A stretch of 64,000 nucleotides of DNA from Eleginops maclovinus (taxonomy: Eukaryota; Chordata; Actinopteri; Perciformes; Eleginopidae). This document shows, piece by piece, positions 23,852 through 37,789 of this stretch. A program made the position numbers and the translations under genes. Each line of letters starts with the position of its first letter. The first letter of the stretch is position 1. The notes beneath the pieces were generated by a model. That model was not told where the DNA came from, made no database searches, and saw nothing but the letters and a program-made list of their open reading frames with translations. The stretch is from assembly GCF_036324505.1 (NCBI RefSeq), contig NC_086368.1, forward strand, positions 21,558,378 to 21,622,377. The letters are read 5' to 3'.

Positions 23852-24269
23852 ACTCTGACAGGAGGGAACCGGAAGTGGTAAAATACTAACTCACTTCCAG
23901 ATTTTAGGACTCGTTCCTGCACCACTCTATACCTTAGCAAAGGTAGTTTTACTGAGTATTATGACTACTAAAATAACTACTACTACTGTAAATCTGTACT
24001 TCTTATTTTACGTGATTCTGAAAGTAAGATCACTGCCAGATGAACTATTATGATGTGGATGTGATCCTTGTGGAAGTATCATAAAAGCTTTACAAAGCCT
24101 TGAACAATGCAGTGTGCATGCTCCGTCATTCCTTTTGATCTCAGCCCAGCCATGACATCTCTGATCCTCTCCTCTCTCCCACTCCACTCAGCGTAATAAT
24201 AAAAAATCAAATGTACAATACCATGTCTGCCGCCTAAAAGAAAAACCATATCCTTGTCATCATACATTA

Positions 24270-24271
<2 letters not shown>

Positions 24272-24313
<42 letters not shown>
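24272..24313. repeat. (CA)n microsatellite, about 21 units
   Basis: Pure CA run in the chchd6 intron. Confidence 0.97.
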
Positions 24314-24314
<1 letters not shown>

Positions 24315-25492
24315 AACTTTGACACTGGGAGAATAATAAGATGCTACGCCCTTACGATTTTTCCTTTCTCTTCTTATTGCTTTATTCCCTAATGTCACGC
24401 TTTGCAGTGGCGAAGAACTTGAGCTCTCTTCATGAAAACCACACACTGCTAAGGTGAGACAAAAAATAATGAAATACTTTACCAATTTGAACCTAATCTT
24501 CCTCCCCAAACTCTGCACAAATTTATGCAAAAACATCACAGACACAAAGCAATTGGAGTGTTGTTTTGCTTCTTCTCCCTGCAAAAGTTGGCTATCAAAC
24601 TAGCTGGGGCGGCTAATGTTTTTCTAATAAGAGCTCACCTTTAATTTCAGTCAAACGAGGCAGTTGGTGAAGATTAGCAGAGGCAATTTTCTGCTTCAGA
24701 TTCCATTATTAAAGCACTCCTGCTATCAGAAAGTTTCTCTCGTTGAATTGAGAAATGTTTTTTTCTTCTTTTGCTTGAGCTTGGATTAATACCTTGGGGC
24801 TTTTGTTGCTGTTATCTTCTTCTCTAAGGGAGTAATTCAGAATGCCTCGCAGCTGTCAAACATCAGCCAGTCGTATAATTTAAATCATGTGATTGAAACT
24901 CTCGGGAACAGATTTAAAACTGACCAACACCACAGCATTTTTATGGTCAGTGCAACAATACACATTGTTTGTTTTCAAGAGTTGACTTCAGCAAATCCTC
25001 TATTTTCAATCTCATTCTTTAATTTGAATTGGAGCCATTCAGCCCAAAATCCTATACCCTATATCATAAGACTATTAAGTGTTTTATAAATACCTCAAGA
25101 TAACACCACAGGAGTGTATCCAGCTTATGGTTTGAATTATATTTGCTCTAATTAACGTCAACTAATAAATTAAATAGACCCTGATAACACCTTCAGAGTC
25201 CCAACTGAATGCTAAACATTATGCAAAGTGCACTAACATTAAACCCATCCAGAGCACAGAGCGGCGGAAAATGCAGATTGTGGTGGTTGCCATGGGTTAC
25301 TGTTTGTCTATGCAAGCTGCAAGGGTTATTTGTCATCTAATACGTCACTGTCAAGTTCAGTCTCTCTCTCTCTCTCTCCTCTTCTCTCTTCTCTCTCTCT
25401 CTCTCAGGTTACATTCACTTCCCTTTCATGAATATTCTCTCCGCCAGTGATTTATTTAATCCTGTCGCTCTACCCTCCGCTGCACACGCCAG

Positions 25493-25604
25493 ACACACAC
25501 ACACACACACACACTGCCCAATACACATACCAGTGCAGAAGAATTCTCCTGAAGTCTTTCACATGTACAGTTTATCTCGGACACACACACACACACACAC
25601 ACAC
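25493..25604. repeat. Two short (CA)n tracts
   Basis: CA runs at 25493-25514 and 25581-25604, separated by unique sequence. Confidence 0.9.
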
Positions 25605-25749
25605 CAACAGCGCATTTACAAAGCCCTGTTCATACGTGCACACTAATTTATTGTGTGTATTTGTCAGTGAAGGAAGGGACTACTGAGCTCAATCATATGT
25701 GACGGATGTATGATTCTGTAATTGCTTTGAGGCATGGCATGAGGACAGT

Positions 25750-25788
25750 TGTGTGTGTGTGTGTGTGTGCGCGCGTGCGTGCGTGCGG
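25750..25788. repeat. (TG)n then (GCGT)n compound repeat
   Basis: About ten TG units at 25750-25769 pass into alternating CG/TG sequence (GCGCGCGTGCGTGCGTGCG), a run of strictly alternating purine-pyrimidine that could adopt Z-DNA. Confidence 0.85.
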
Positions 25789-26520
25789 GTTGCATACTTG
25801 AATGCGTATTTGAATGTCAGGTGGTCAGCTTCCAAAAATAAATAGGCATGTCCCATCATGTTAAAGGAAGTCATGCGTCTCTTTATCAAATTGAACACTA
25901 ATTCTTTCTATTTCCCTCTCTGTCTTTTGCTCTCTCTTTTTTCCTCAGTGTTATACAGAGTGTAGACAATCTGAAAAACGACTGTGGGAATAACATCTCA
26001 TTACTTTATATTCTATTAAAGTCTACTATTGTATTCTATTGAGATTCAAAGTTCATTCTTGACCCTTGCGATGGCAGTTGACAAAACAATCTCACCTCGA
26101 GGGGGTTATGAAACATATCATGAATAAGAACTAATTTGGTGGCCAGAAGAATTTTGAACATCGATATTTCCATGACAACTGGGCAAAAGCAAAAAAGACT
26201 ATGTGACATGTTACACTACGAACTACCTGAATAACCTAAAGTAAATATTGTTTTAGTCATCCTATTATATTCTATTATATTTAAATGAGTCAGTTCTTTT
26301 TTGTCCATTTATATCCCTTTTCTTTATTTTATGTTTCATTCAGTTCTTATTGAATTTTATTTTTATTCTTTTTCAAACTTTTTCTATTTTATATTTTTCA
26401 ATTGTTCTATTCTTTGCTGTTTTGTATTAGTTTCTGTTCCTTTTTTTATCTATTACGTTTTGCTCTCCGTTGAGTGTGCATATGGGAGGTTGTACAGGAT
26501 GCAGCGCTGTGAATAATAAG

Positions 26521-26521
<1 letters not shown>

Positions 26522-26552
<31 letters not shown>
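26522..26552. repeat. (TG)n microsatellite, about 15 units
   Basis: Pure TG run followed by ACGTACGTGTGTACG. Confidence 0.95.
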
Positions 26553-26555
<3 letters not shown>

Positions 26556-26691
26556 TACGTGTGTACGGGCTTGTGCGTGTACATATCCATATCCCAATCC
26601 TTCCAGTTACGAGTTCTGTCACAACAGCAGGTAAATTACTACAAGCAACAGAGCACTCAAGGATTACCCTCATGTAGGATTAGCATTCAGT

Positions 26692-26807
<116 letters not shown>

Positions 26808-28145
26808 ATGTGTGCGTGCGTGTGTGTTTGTGGATATGATTGTGTGCTTTTGTCCACACCGACATGTACTGTATGTGCGTAAGAAAGATAAAAAGAAATG
26901 AGAAAGTTTGACTCGACTCCTAAGCTGCTTTGTCAATGCATAATTCATCTATTTCCACAGGCTGCACCTTGGAGCCTTTAAAACTATCTTAGCTTCTCCA
27001 ACTCCAACAAAAAAAACCACATAAACAATATTAAAATATTATTATTTTCCCTGTCTCTTCAACAGATTTAATGACAAAAACACAAATCATTCCGGCGGCT
27101 GTTACTGTAGTTTGGATTTATTCTTCTAGGAGTTGGTTACATTTAGTCCCTTGGATGTCATTTCTCTTTTGTTTGTGCAAATTTGATATTGAAATTCAAC
27201 TTGACAATTAGGGTATACATTTAGTAAGTATCTGTGTTTTTCTTTTCTTTTTTTTGATTCAATTTGAGCCAATTTTCAGAGTAAGAAACTGAGCTTGGAA
27301 GTGTATGCTGTTGCTGACTTCATTAATATTATTATTATATTAATATTAATGTTATCATAAGATATGATGAGATTTTACGGCTCTTTAGTGCTTTGACTAA
27401 ACATTAAACCGTTTTATGGCTGTTTATAACATCTGCTCTTTGACCTGTTTCACTTCTTCTTGTGAGACACCGTCAGATCTCGGCTTGAAGTTTGTCAGTG
27501 AAACTAAATAGAAAAGTGTAACTGATATTTAACAATATGACGGTAAATCCCAGGTTGTAAAGAAAGAAAATCATGTTTTCTTAAAAGAGAGCTGTATTTA
27601 CTACTAAACATAAAAAGTTTGATTAGCTTTAACATTTTAAGGATCCTCGTTTTGTTCTTAATTTGTGATTTCAGATGGTTTTTTTGGATCTCTTTTCCCA
27701 TAGAGCCAAACAGTATCAAATTTCCTTGGAATGTTCCCACAGACGCACAGATTGTAAAACTGCGAATGGAAGAGCTTTCATCATCGGGCTGAGACTCAAT
27801 TAATGTTATGTTATGAACGTGATAAAACAGACATTTATTTAAAAGTCAATCTTCAACATATTTATCTTCCGTGTTGAAGATGTTCTGCCATGCTCTCTTG
27901 TTTCATTTTGATAAAAAGGCCACCTTTCACTTTAAGTCATAAAAAAACGATGACAATTACTTAAGTAGAGAAATAGTGCTCAATAACTCACACAGGATTA
28001 ACAATAGATCAAATTAATCACAGTTTTTTTTTACTGGGCTTCTTAACAGGAGAGGCAAAGACAGTCCAATGAACCAACAAATCGCAAAGAATAGTAATTG
28101 TAGGCTAAAGCACACAGTTAATAAAGACATCCTCAGTTTGCAGCG

Positions 28146-28158
28146 TTGTGTGTGTGTT

Positions 28159-28193
<35 letters not shown>
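28146..28193. repeat. (TG)n tract just before chchd6 CHCH exon
   Basis: TG run with two TTTG interruptions, ending about 40 bases before the splice acceptor of the exon at 28233. It lies where the branch point and polypyrimidine tract are expected, so its length could influence splicing of that exon. Confidence 0.95.
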
Positions 28194-28196
<3 letters not shown>

Positions 28197-28232
28197 TCTA
28201 ACCACTGCTCTCTGCCCTCTGTGTCTCTGCAG

Positions 28233-28368
28233 ACCTCGGCAGACTGCGTCTGTGTGCAGTGAGCTGCAGGCCAAGGTGCTCCAGTGCTACAGCGACAACC
28301 CACAGCAGACCCTGCACTGCTCCAGCCTGGCCAGACAGTACATGACCTGCGTCCAGCAAGCCAAGAAG
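28233..28368 (+). CDS. chchd6: chchd6 (MIC25) exon: CHCH domain
   Basis: This exon of 136 bases first completes the split arginine codon, then adds 45 codons. It encodes PRQTASV, then CSELQAKVLQC, a ten-residue loop (YSDNPQQTLH), then CSSLARQYMTC, and ends VQQAKK. Both cysteine pairs are C-x9-C, the twin CX9C helix-hairpin of intermembrane-space proteins oxidised by the MIA40 relay. All four cysteines are present. The segment IRPRQTASVC is closest to the IKPRRVEPVC of CHCHD6 as I remember it, which favours MIC25, although the CX9C blocks themselves look as much like CHCHD3. It is bounded by CTCTGCAG and GTAGGT. Reading through the donor would add only VGGGYMLYCAGV and a stop. Confidence 0.93.
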
Positions 28369-30539
28369 GTAGGTGGGGGTTACATGCTGTACTGTGCGGG
28401 GGTGTGAGAGCGTGAGAGAAATTGTGTTTTTATTTATAGAAAAAAGTAAGTCCACACGTCTCTACTAATGAATTTCCCACTATCATTGTTTTTCTTGATT
28501 ATCACTCCTTGCTCATTCCCTTCAGATAACCATCTTGGCAGAATACCAGTAGCTAACTTTCCTTCAAAGATACATTTTTTTAAAATGTTTTATAAATAGC
28601 TCACAGTTTTTCTAAATAAAATAGGAGGATAGCAGTTCATTAGTGAGACCTGGAAGAATCTTGACAGTGATGGAAGGAAAAGGTGAATATACAAATCATC
28701 CTTTCAGTCCTCATACTGAATCAGTTTACTTCTGAGAATAGAATCTGCATACTTCAACACTTCAGATAGGAAGCTAAATCCATGAGACATGCCTATTGAG
28801 CAGATTTCTCAGTCGCCAGGCGTGTACGAGTTTTGGAACTTTCTGATAGGAAGATTACACCGTTATTACTGTATTAAAATCAGTTTTGGCATTCAGCTCT
28901 TTGAAATGCATTCTGTTTTCTGCTGATACTTTCACAAATACTGTGCAGACCCTGCGCTTATCTACAAAGTGCTTATTTTACCCAATTTCTCCATCAAAAA
29001 ACAATAATGAATGAGGCAATTTGCACGTTATTATCGTGACAAAATGCACTGATACGGCTCCAAAGTAGATAAAAGGCACACAACAACAATTGGTGAATTT
29101 GGCAGTTTAAACGGCCGATAAAAGCAAAGCAAATGCACAAATTAAAAGCAATCAGTCTTTTTAAACTACTTCCAAGGACCCATTTGCCAGTGGGATGGTG
29201 CATTTTGGCGGGGGGGAAGCTGTGTAAATGTATGTGGGTCAGTTTTGGGGTGTTTTTTTTGTTGTGACTATAAATTCAGATTGTGAGTGTCAGAGTAAAG
29301 GCAAGCTGTTTTTCTCTTTTCAAAAACAGATTTAATCAGGCTTAACATTGACAGAGTGTGTGTGAGTGAGACAGAAAGCAAGAAAGAGAGGGGGTACACA
29401 AAAGAGACAAAAAGGGAACAGAGAAAGGGAAAATTTATGTAAACAAGAACGCTTCAGTCTGATTCAACACTACGCCTGTCCCTCTGTGAGTAAGAGTGTT
29501 GTCGACTGAAACACAAAGCACCTGAATATAAATAAAAGGTCCTTAATTTTTGTAGAAGAGGGTAGATTTGACTTAATAATAGAGTCCTAGTCCCTTTCAG
29601 ACAGTTGTTTCTCAAAATCCTAGAGTTTTTCCGCCTGAAAGACATCATTCTAAGATTTGGCACCTTTTTAAAATTCCAGACAACTTCCCTCGTACCATTT
29701 CGATCCCAAACATTTTATCGCTGACATCTTCTCTGTATAACCTTTCTTTATTGGGATAATCTAGCAGAGATTAAATCTTGCTCTCCTGCGGTACTCTTTA
29801 AAAGATGGTTGGATTTTCAGACTGACCTTTAAGACTTCTAAAGAGTACTCCATCCCAAGTTCAAACTCAAAAGGGCATATAAATGTTCCTAGATTTAAGA
29901 TGTAAGTGTAAAAGCCCTCCCATTTAAGTGCCTGATTAAGTGATCCACATCCAATATACATCCTTTTTTGTGTCCTTTTACAGTTTTATTTCTCTCTTTA
30001 TCCACCCATCTTGAGTGTTATCTGCTCATCCTTGGCTCTTTCGCGCTGCTGTCGTTGTTCATCCATCTTTTCTCCGCCACTCCCCATCCTCCATTTCTCC
30101 CTCTTTATATATATAAGAGCCTCTTTTACCGCCCTTCACGACACACTTTGTCACATTAGCTAGTGCATTAGCTCTGAGCTGTGCTGCTAGATCTGGAGCT
30201 TTGTTATGTCTCCAGACCCACTGCTGACTTTGTTGAAAACACAATCACTCACAAGGCCCTATGAGGCTGAGTCATTATAACATTGTTATACAGGCAACAA
30301 AGTGGTAATTTGTCCATGTAGTGAACTTAAACAATAATACATTTATTTAATAATAAATGTGTCTCATGCGGCATTCCTTTTCTACAAGTAATACATCTTG
30401 AAATATTTTTCATGACGCACCTCTTTCTTTATTTCCCACAATGTTTTTATTTCAACTTTTTAACACAAAAAAAGACACATAAAAACAAACATGCTTCATC
30501 TGTAAAAAGCATTATGCGGGAGCTGCACCTATTCGTCCT

Positions 30540-31160
30540 CTTGACCAGCAGATCAATTCAGATCCTTTGCATAAATAATTAAGGGCCTCCATAAAATCTC
30601 TAACACATGCTGTCCAATGGGAGGCCTGACAGAATCTGTCGAAACCAATGAGTGATGCTTTGAGGCTGTGAGCCTTTTTCCAAAACAATGAAATACAGGT
30701 TTCTGGCGTAGAGCAAGCTGAGGTCTATAAATGTCCGCTCATGTTTACTATATTTATGCTCTTCTGGATATAATCCTAACAGAGTAAACATTGGATCCTG
30801 CAAAAATCTCCTTTGAAATGATCTTCTCTATTGTACCTCTTTCCCAGAACACTTTAATCTTCCTGCACTGCCAAATACAGTGAAACAATGTCCGCTTGAT
30901 TCTGTGCAGTTTCTGCATATATCTGGTATATTTTTTAAATCAACCGGGGTCACATGTGTTCCCATCAACCATTTACACTTATTAGTTTAGGTTGTGGGTG
31001 AATAGACCTGGTATGAGCTGCAACGCAAGCTTCTTTCCAATCTTCATCTGAAACTTCAGTCTGCTGGTTGTCCTTCCATGCATTTAACCTACAATGTGAA
31101 TTCTCAAATTAGAAAGATGAGAGCATATTTTAAAACTCTGATATGATACCAGGACACACC
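30540..31160 (-). pseudogene. L1-like LINE ORF2 C-terminal fragment
   Basis: Read on the minus strand across several frames, this region gives, in order, EDWKEACVAAHTRSI (near 31020-31060), GTHVTPVDLKNIPDIC (near 30910-30960), TLFHCIWQCRKIKVFWERG (near 30840-30890), LLGLYPEEHKYSKHE and HWFRQILSGLPLD (30600-30790). The order and motifs, especially FHCIWQC with the preceding cysteine pair and the PEE/YSK block, are those of the C-terminal end of L1-type ORF2 proteins. At least two frameshifts and a stop break it. It is a 5'-truncated, dead copy, inserted antisense to chchd6. Confidence 0.8.
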
Positions 31161-31627
31161 TCTTTTAATCAGATTTGTTGTCCACTTTTTATATTTATAT
31201 GTACAGTTCCATGTAAACACCATCAGTTTTTCAATTGAAAACTCAGTTACAATATGAATGCTGAAGTAGCCACTTTGAATGATACCTAAATAACTGCAAA
31301 TGAGTCAAATAGAGAGTAAAGATTCCACTAGAGGCTCTTTTTCAGTCAGACCTAATGAAAATAAAATGAGTGGGTAGTCCTGAGACCCCTCTGGACACGC
31401 AGGCAGCCGTCCAGTCTGCCCGTCTATAAAAAAGGATCTATCACTCGAGCACTGAAGAGTTTTACTGGGAAAAGGTTCAGTGTGGCTGCAGGTTGTTGAG
31501 GGTCAACCGGGAGAAATGTGCACTTCAGATTAGGTCATGAGAGAGCACACCTGATCATATTACATGATGAAAAGTGATATTCAATAGACCTCGGAGGAAA
31601 CATACTCTTAAAGCTGATACTATTAGG

Positions 31628-31885
31628 GAGGCAGACAGTGTCCAACATTTTAAGAGCTTGTTGAAGACTTTCCTTTTTTAATAAAGCCTACACTTAAAGT
31701 TGGTCCTACATTTTATGAAATTTTATCTGATTGTTTTTACTGGTTTTTTCTCTTATTTTATCTCGTTTGATTTGTATTTCACGTTTTATTGTAATTTTCA
31801 ATTTTTGTTTTATTTTTCTGTAAAGCCCACTGAGGCAATTGGTGTTGTGATATTGTGCTATATAAATAAACTTTAATTTAGATTT
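31628..31885 (+). repeat. LINE 3' end with last codons and AATAAA tail
   Basis: A + frame from 31628 reads EADSVQHFKSLLKTFLF, matching the conserved last stretch (ADSV..FKS.LKT.LF) of common fish LINE-derived repeats. It is followed by a T-rich 3' UTR and the terminal TTGTGCTATATAAATAAACT (31853-31872). It is 5' truncated. Confidence 0.7.
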
Positions 31886-32260
31886 GGATATGAGTGTAGT
31901 GGCCGATTTCGCGTATCCAAATGTTCAAACAGCCACTTAGTCCGCGAGGTGCATTACGAGTATTGGCTCTCATAAAAAGAAAAACCAGATACCTTCGTTG
32001 TTCCTTTTAAGTGCTTTATTCCTTTGCCGGCCCACTGCCCTTTTGATACTTCTGCACAGCACATACAAAATTCATAGAAACAAAAAGTGTGCGGTCAAAA
32101 ACTTTTTCGCTTGCCCCGTCCAGACTTCCATTCATACCTTTTTCTTGACTTTTTTTTTTGTCACACTGGCAACGCCATTTATAACTAAGACTGCCCCCTT
32201 GAGCGTGCGCACTACGGTCTGCTATGATCATTTTCTATGAATACCAAGAACATAAATTAG
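31886..32260. other. Repeat-like, CpG-containing stretch of unknown class
   Basis: No gene is visible. The sequence holds more CpG than its surroundings and a reverse-oriented TGCTTTATTCC, so it may be an old LTR or DNA repeat, but nothing decides this. Confidence 0.25.
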
Positions 32261-33407
32261 GGCAGCTCATAAACAAAGCAAAACATTATGAAAGGTGTAT
32301 AATTACAATTGGGTTCATTAATGTTAACTTAAAAGAGTATAGAATGTGCTCATCAAGTCGTTAATAATTACAATAAATAAAATGCCCAAATGGCTCTTAC
32401 AATTAGTAATGGAGGTAGGAAGTAGGACATGGGCTCATCATGCACCACATTCTGAAAAGCTCCGTAGCGAATTGTTGTTTTGTTGGATTGCGAGATTTTT
32501 TTAAAACAAAACTGATTGTTTGATTTAGAAACAAATGTCTCAAGGTAGTGTGAGATTTCTGAATGACATTGCTTTATCACTGGGCCTTTGTTACTCTGTC
32601 ATCTTCAAGAGAGCATTTATCTGCTGCACTGAAGGACAATAACAATCCAGCAATATTTTTGAGCAAACAAGCAAACCCATGACTGTTGATCGGCAGACAA
32701 AAGTGAACGAGTTAGAAAAAGACATACAGTGTAATTGGATGCAGTCATTTTCCAGCTTTGTGTAACAATAACATGACCGCCCAATAGACTGCAGAGCTTC
32801 TAGCCCGCTGAAAACCCCCCGACAGCTTAAAAGCTCTGTTGTTTTGTTATCTGTATTTGCTTTTAACAGTTTTCTAAAGCAAATGTATTCTCCCCTGTGA
32901 TTAAAGGGAGAATGCTGTATTTTTCTCACAGCAATTAATCTTTGTCTGAGGTTGATACCTTACGGTTGCTGCTTTTTTGAATACAGTTATCTTTCTCCCT
33001 TTTGTCTTTTGCTGCTCCGTGTCTGCGTATTTTCCTCCTATTCTTCTGGTAACGTTTGTATCATGAAGTCATATAAGTGGAATTTTGATAAATGAATCAC
33101 AGCTTAGAATCCTCGCTAGGATCACTTCTGCCAAGCTACTCCTTTCTTTTATGACTTTCCAAGAGTTTACTCGTATACGCTCCACTATATTTATCTGTTC
33201 CTCTTTGTCAGCCTGTCTGTGTGTCAATCAATCTGCCGATGAAACCAGCGGCTCGCTTATCTGTCGTCTCTGACCATGTCTTGATCTGAGCATCACTAGA
33301 GTATCTATCTCACTTTTTCTGTCTCCCGCTTCAAGTCCACCCAACTCCCTATCTACAGTGCCACAGCCTTCCTTATAGGTCACTCAAATTTTCTTTTATG
33401 TTTTAAG

Positions 33408-33527
<120 letters not shown>

Positions 33528-33653
33528 CCCACATTCTGCCCTTTGCCATTCATTAAATACAGTTGCTTCAGGATATGGCCTTGCACCTCTTCTCTGCATT
33601 TACCCCCCCGCCCCTCTGCTGTCTGGTCCGGCCATTGTCATGCATATGCCACC

Positions 33654-33654
<1 letters not shown>

Positions 33655-33721
<67 letters not shown>
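33655..33721. repeat. (TG)n microsatellite, about 33 units
   Basis: Pure TG run in opposite sense to the CA array at 33411-33525. Confidence 0.98.
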
Positions 33722-33722
<1 letters not shown>

Positions 33723-34940
33723 AGATCAGAGTAAATGTCAGCTCACCAAGGCCCTGCGTTACCTTCTTGCTTTGTGGGTTTTGTCTCTTTTTGGTGTGAT
33801 GTTATCTTATTTTTTGTCACTATATGGCATTCAGTGTGTGCGTAAGTGTGAGCTCATGAGACAGTTTGCGAGTCCACACTTCAACCCCCATCATTTAGTC
33901 TTTTTTTTCAACCTCTTTCTTGGCCAAACTAAACAAAGCCTTCCTCAAAGTCACATTCAAGAACAAATGCCTCTCAAACCACCACTTACTGTAAGTGTCA
34001 CCCTTCCCCCCCTCCTCCTCCACAATAGTCCAAGGCTTTAGTGCCAACCATTTGCAGAATGCTAGTGCTGTGCCATTTAATACCATTAGCAGGGGCCAAC
34101 TGCAACTCTTGCCACCATATCCCACATACTTATCCCACTTGAACGTCTCATTTGTCCTCCCCGATGTGTAAGTGTGCTGGTGTTAGATCACTGGCAAAGT
34201 GGCACTCCAGTTCTGCCTTGATTACCAGAACTATAGCATTGTTGAAACGAAATAGTAAGTTGCCATTGTACTTGGGTATACGGTGCAATGTTTTAAAGGT
34301 AATCAGAAGTCAGTGTGTTCTGAATTATAGATGCTTAACAGTTTGAAAATGGGCTCCGGTTTTCAACCTGTAGAGAAGTATACCTGGTGGCTGTTAAAGG
34401 GCCCTGGTGGGTGGCTGATTATACGAAAGAGGATAAGGTAAACAATAGCAACACCATTTAATGTGTTGAAGTCCAATGCATTTGTAAATGTACATAGAAG
34501 TTAAGGCTCAGTTCATGGCCGGGTTAGGAGTTTTGTACAGCAAGAAGAAATGAAAAACACTTAAAGATCCTTTTATCTTTAACAGACCGTTGTGCAATTG
34601 TCAACAAAAGACAACATAAAATTGTACAGGCTCATTTAGGGCTCTAGGAACTTGTGTTTTAGCATTTTCCTTTTATATTTTCCCCACAAAAGGATTCATA
34701 GAAATGAATAATAAGTGGGTTAATTCATAAATTGTAAAAAATATGTTTTAATTGTAACCCAAGTAATATTTGAGGTTATGTATGCAGTTATGATCAACAC
34801 TATTGCATTTGAGACAGGGGTGCATTATGCATTAGTGGTGGTCCTTTCTTTGAACATTGTTTAAACTGTGTATATGATCACAGTTTCCTTGAGTTTCTTA
34901 GAGATGAAATTATAGAGGACAGACGATTACAATGTATTGT

Positions 34941-35057
<117 letters not shown>

Positions 35058-36254
35058 AGCCAGGTGAGGAGTGCACAGGTTGACAGATGGATCCTGCCGC
35101 GTTTAAGTGCTCTTTTCTTAATGTCACTTCCATCAGAGGTGTAATGGGGCTGCGTTTGAGTGTGTTGCAACTCTATGTGAGTGTGTCAGGATCTATGTAT
35201 CTTCAGTATCTCTGAACAGCTATTCCCCCTTCTTCAAAAATATTTCAGTTGACATTTCTCGCGCCAGCCACCTTTAACCACACACCGATTCCCCAACTTT
35301 TTTCCAGGGAGCCGTTCTTTTCATAATGTAGTGCCAGCAGCAATTTTCCATCAACATTGTGTCTGAATAAAATGTTTAGACCTCTATTCCCCATGGAAAA
35401 GAAAGGTATTTTCATAAAGTAGCCTCTTTCACTTTGCTATTAACCCCTTCTTCCTCCAACACGAACACTAGCAACAAAAAATCAAGACTCCAAGAATTCA
35501 TTCAGACCTGTTCAGTTTTTGTCCAGGTGAAGGAATTGATTGATAGGAAGTGGAAATCTGTTATTTCTACCTCAAAGAGGGGAGAGTCTTTGCAGCAGGG
35601 ATAAAAGAGCAACAGAAGAGGCCTGTCAACTGGGGGAATGGATGGAGACTGATGAAAGAGAGAAAGAGTAGGGGGAGATAGAGGCTTAAGAGGGCCTGTC
35701 AGGGAAGAAGGGTTAATAGCTGTAAAAAAAACTGTAAGAGAGAGATACAGTAGGAACGAATGTAGAGAGGGTGAACGAAGAGTACAGGAGATGTTTTCTC
35801 AGCGGGAGGTTCGAGGTGATGGCAGAATGGGAGAAAGAGGAGAGGATGATCTGTCACTCACTTATGGGGAACAAAAATAAAGAGGCTATGCAAAAAAATG
35901 TGACACTTATTGGATTGTAAAATAAGTACAGCGAGGAAAATGATGGGGAAAAGAACACCGACAAGCCGCAAAGCGTACATTACCCCGTTTATTACACGGC
36001 CAGATACTAAACCAACTAACGACTCGACTCCCAATTCATTGAAATTATTTTATTGACTCAAAAATGATCGTATTTCTTCCGCTAAGAAAAAAAAACTCTG
36101 TTCCACAGCTGGAACTCCAACAACAACAACAACAACTTTACGGCACTGATCGACGTTTTCTGTTTACAGTTTCTGATCCACAAACAAGTCCTTAAACACT
36201 GCAGAGCCCAGATCCAAGCCCCCAGGAAGTGCTCTGGAGAAAATATTCGTAATG

Positions 36255-36720
36255 TATCCGTGTAGGCTACTGCTACTTCCGTATGAGTCCATGATGTCAC
36301 CTGGCCCAGAAATACTTTTCCTATTGACTTACATGGGGAAAGAGACGTCTGTAAGTCGGTGGATACTTTTTTTTAAAAAACTAAATGAACTACCCAGTAT
36401 GAACCTTTGTATAGCCCTTATACACATGACGTTCTTAAAGTTGTAAAATGCGCTAAAAGCTGAATCCAGATTTATTTTCTCTCTCCGTTCATTCTAGTGA
36501 GCGGAGAGCGGCAGGTCGGGGCGGGGCTTAAGGGAAAACTCAACTGCGCATGCTTTATGCTTTTGACAGCCTTGCATGGTGGGTAATTTGTGACGATTTG
36601 CTCTCGAGAATCTTAGGCCATTTCGTCTTCATGCGCCAATGAGCAGCTCTCATATGAACGAGGTGCCGCATATGACGCTGTATCCAGTTCTTATTAGACA
36701 TCCATGCCCACACCGTGTTC
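36255..36720. repeat. Probable fish interspersed repeat
   Basis: CTATTGACTTACATGGGG (36321-36338), then AAAGAGACGTCTGTAAGTCGG, resembles a repeated motif frequent in fish DNA repeats ('cattgacttacattggg...gacgtctgtaa'). A GC-rich block with a CGGGGCGGGGC box (36518-36528) follows. No coding content. The assignment is from memory. Confidence 0.4.
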
Positions 36721-37208
36721 CTGTTAGCGTTTGCTTCCTGTCCGTCTCCTTGTGGTGATTTATATGAAGTCCAGCGTTCTGTCTCTTAACCTCTTTTCCT
36801 TTCTCTTTCTTGATCCTCCTTAGCAATGGTCATTATATTCATTGACAGCGGTCTCTACTACTGTATTAGCAACATGTCACATGTTCTGAACATGTTCTCA
36901 ACTAAGCCGTGGTTCATTGTTTATTAATGTGATTCAGCAGCATTTACCGCCCGCTGCAGTGCTGCTCGTCCACCGGCGTTTAGTCGCCTTTTTAAGAAAA
37001 ATTCCTAGCTGAAACCCTGATCCACACAGGTTGCCCTCACAAACACACTCACACATCCTAGATCACACATTTCTATCCCTTCAAGTCTTTCCTTCCTTCC
37101 ATCGCAACTCTCCTTAACATCCATGATCTCCAAGGCGACCACCCCGTGAAGGCACAGGCCACATAAAGATTAGCTGTTCTCTCTCACTCCTCACCCCATC
37201 CTCCAACA

Positions 37209-37210
<2 letters not shown>

Positions 37211-37300
<90 letters not shown>

Positions 37301-37317
37301 CTCGCTCTCTCGCTCTC
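37211..37317. repeat. (CT)n tract, about 50 units
   Basis: A homopurine/homopyrimidine CT run of about 95 bases, then CTCGCT variants. Such tracts can form triplex (H-DNA). It is the only long CT array here; the others are CA/TG. Confidence 0.97.
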
Positions 37318-37789
37318 ATTCTCTCAAATCTTCCATGCTGCTACACTCCACTGACCACCATCTTTGCTACATGTGATTAATTTGTAAATTGTGACAAAGG
37401 GACTCACTATGTGAAGACTAATCTGCAAATTGATTCATCATTATCATCTTCATTATGATATTGTGAGATGCTTAATCTCGCTGACATTCTCTCTCTGGTT
37501 CGTTTGGTCGTCAGGTTATGTTTGGAGGTATGAGCCGTATTGTTTTGAATAAAGAATATTGCTCTCCCAGAGGGGCCGAATCTAATGACCGTGTGCAGTA
37601 GTGCAAAAATAATAATCAATGAAAATAAGACGAATGAAATCGACAAGCACTATTACCATGGCAATGACATGATGTTCATAGAAATGCAGAGATAACTAGA
37701 AAATAAATCTTTTAAAGATCAATCAGAACAGGAAATAATAAAATATATTGGTAAGGAAATGCATAAATTGTCATCCATCAAAAAGTGGC

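Noticed and set aside
25947..26041. Exon-like frame after TTTTTTCCTCAG
   Set aside because: Good acceptor but no donor, the phase does not fit the chchd6 exons on either side, and the peptide has no CHCHD similarity.
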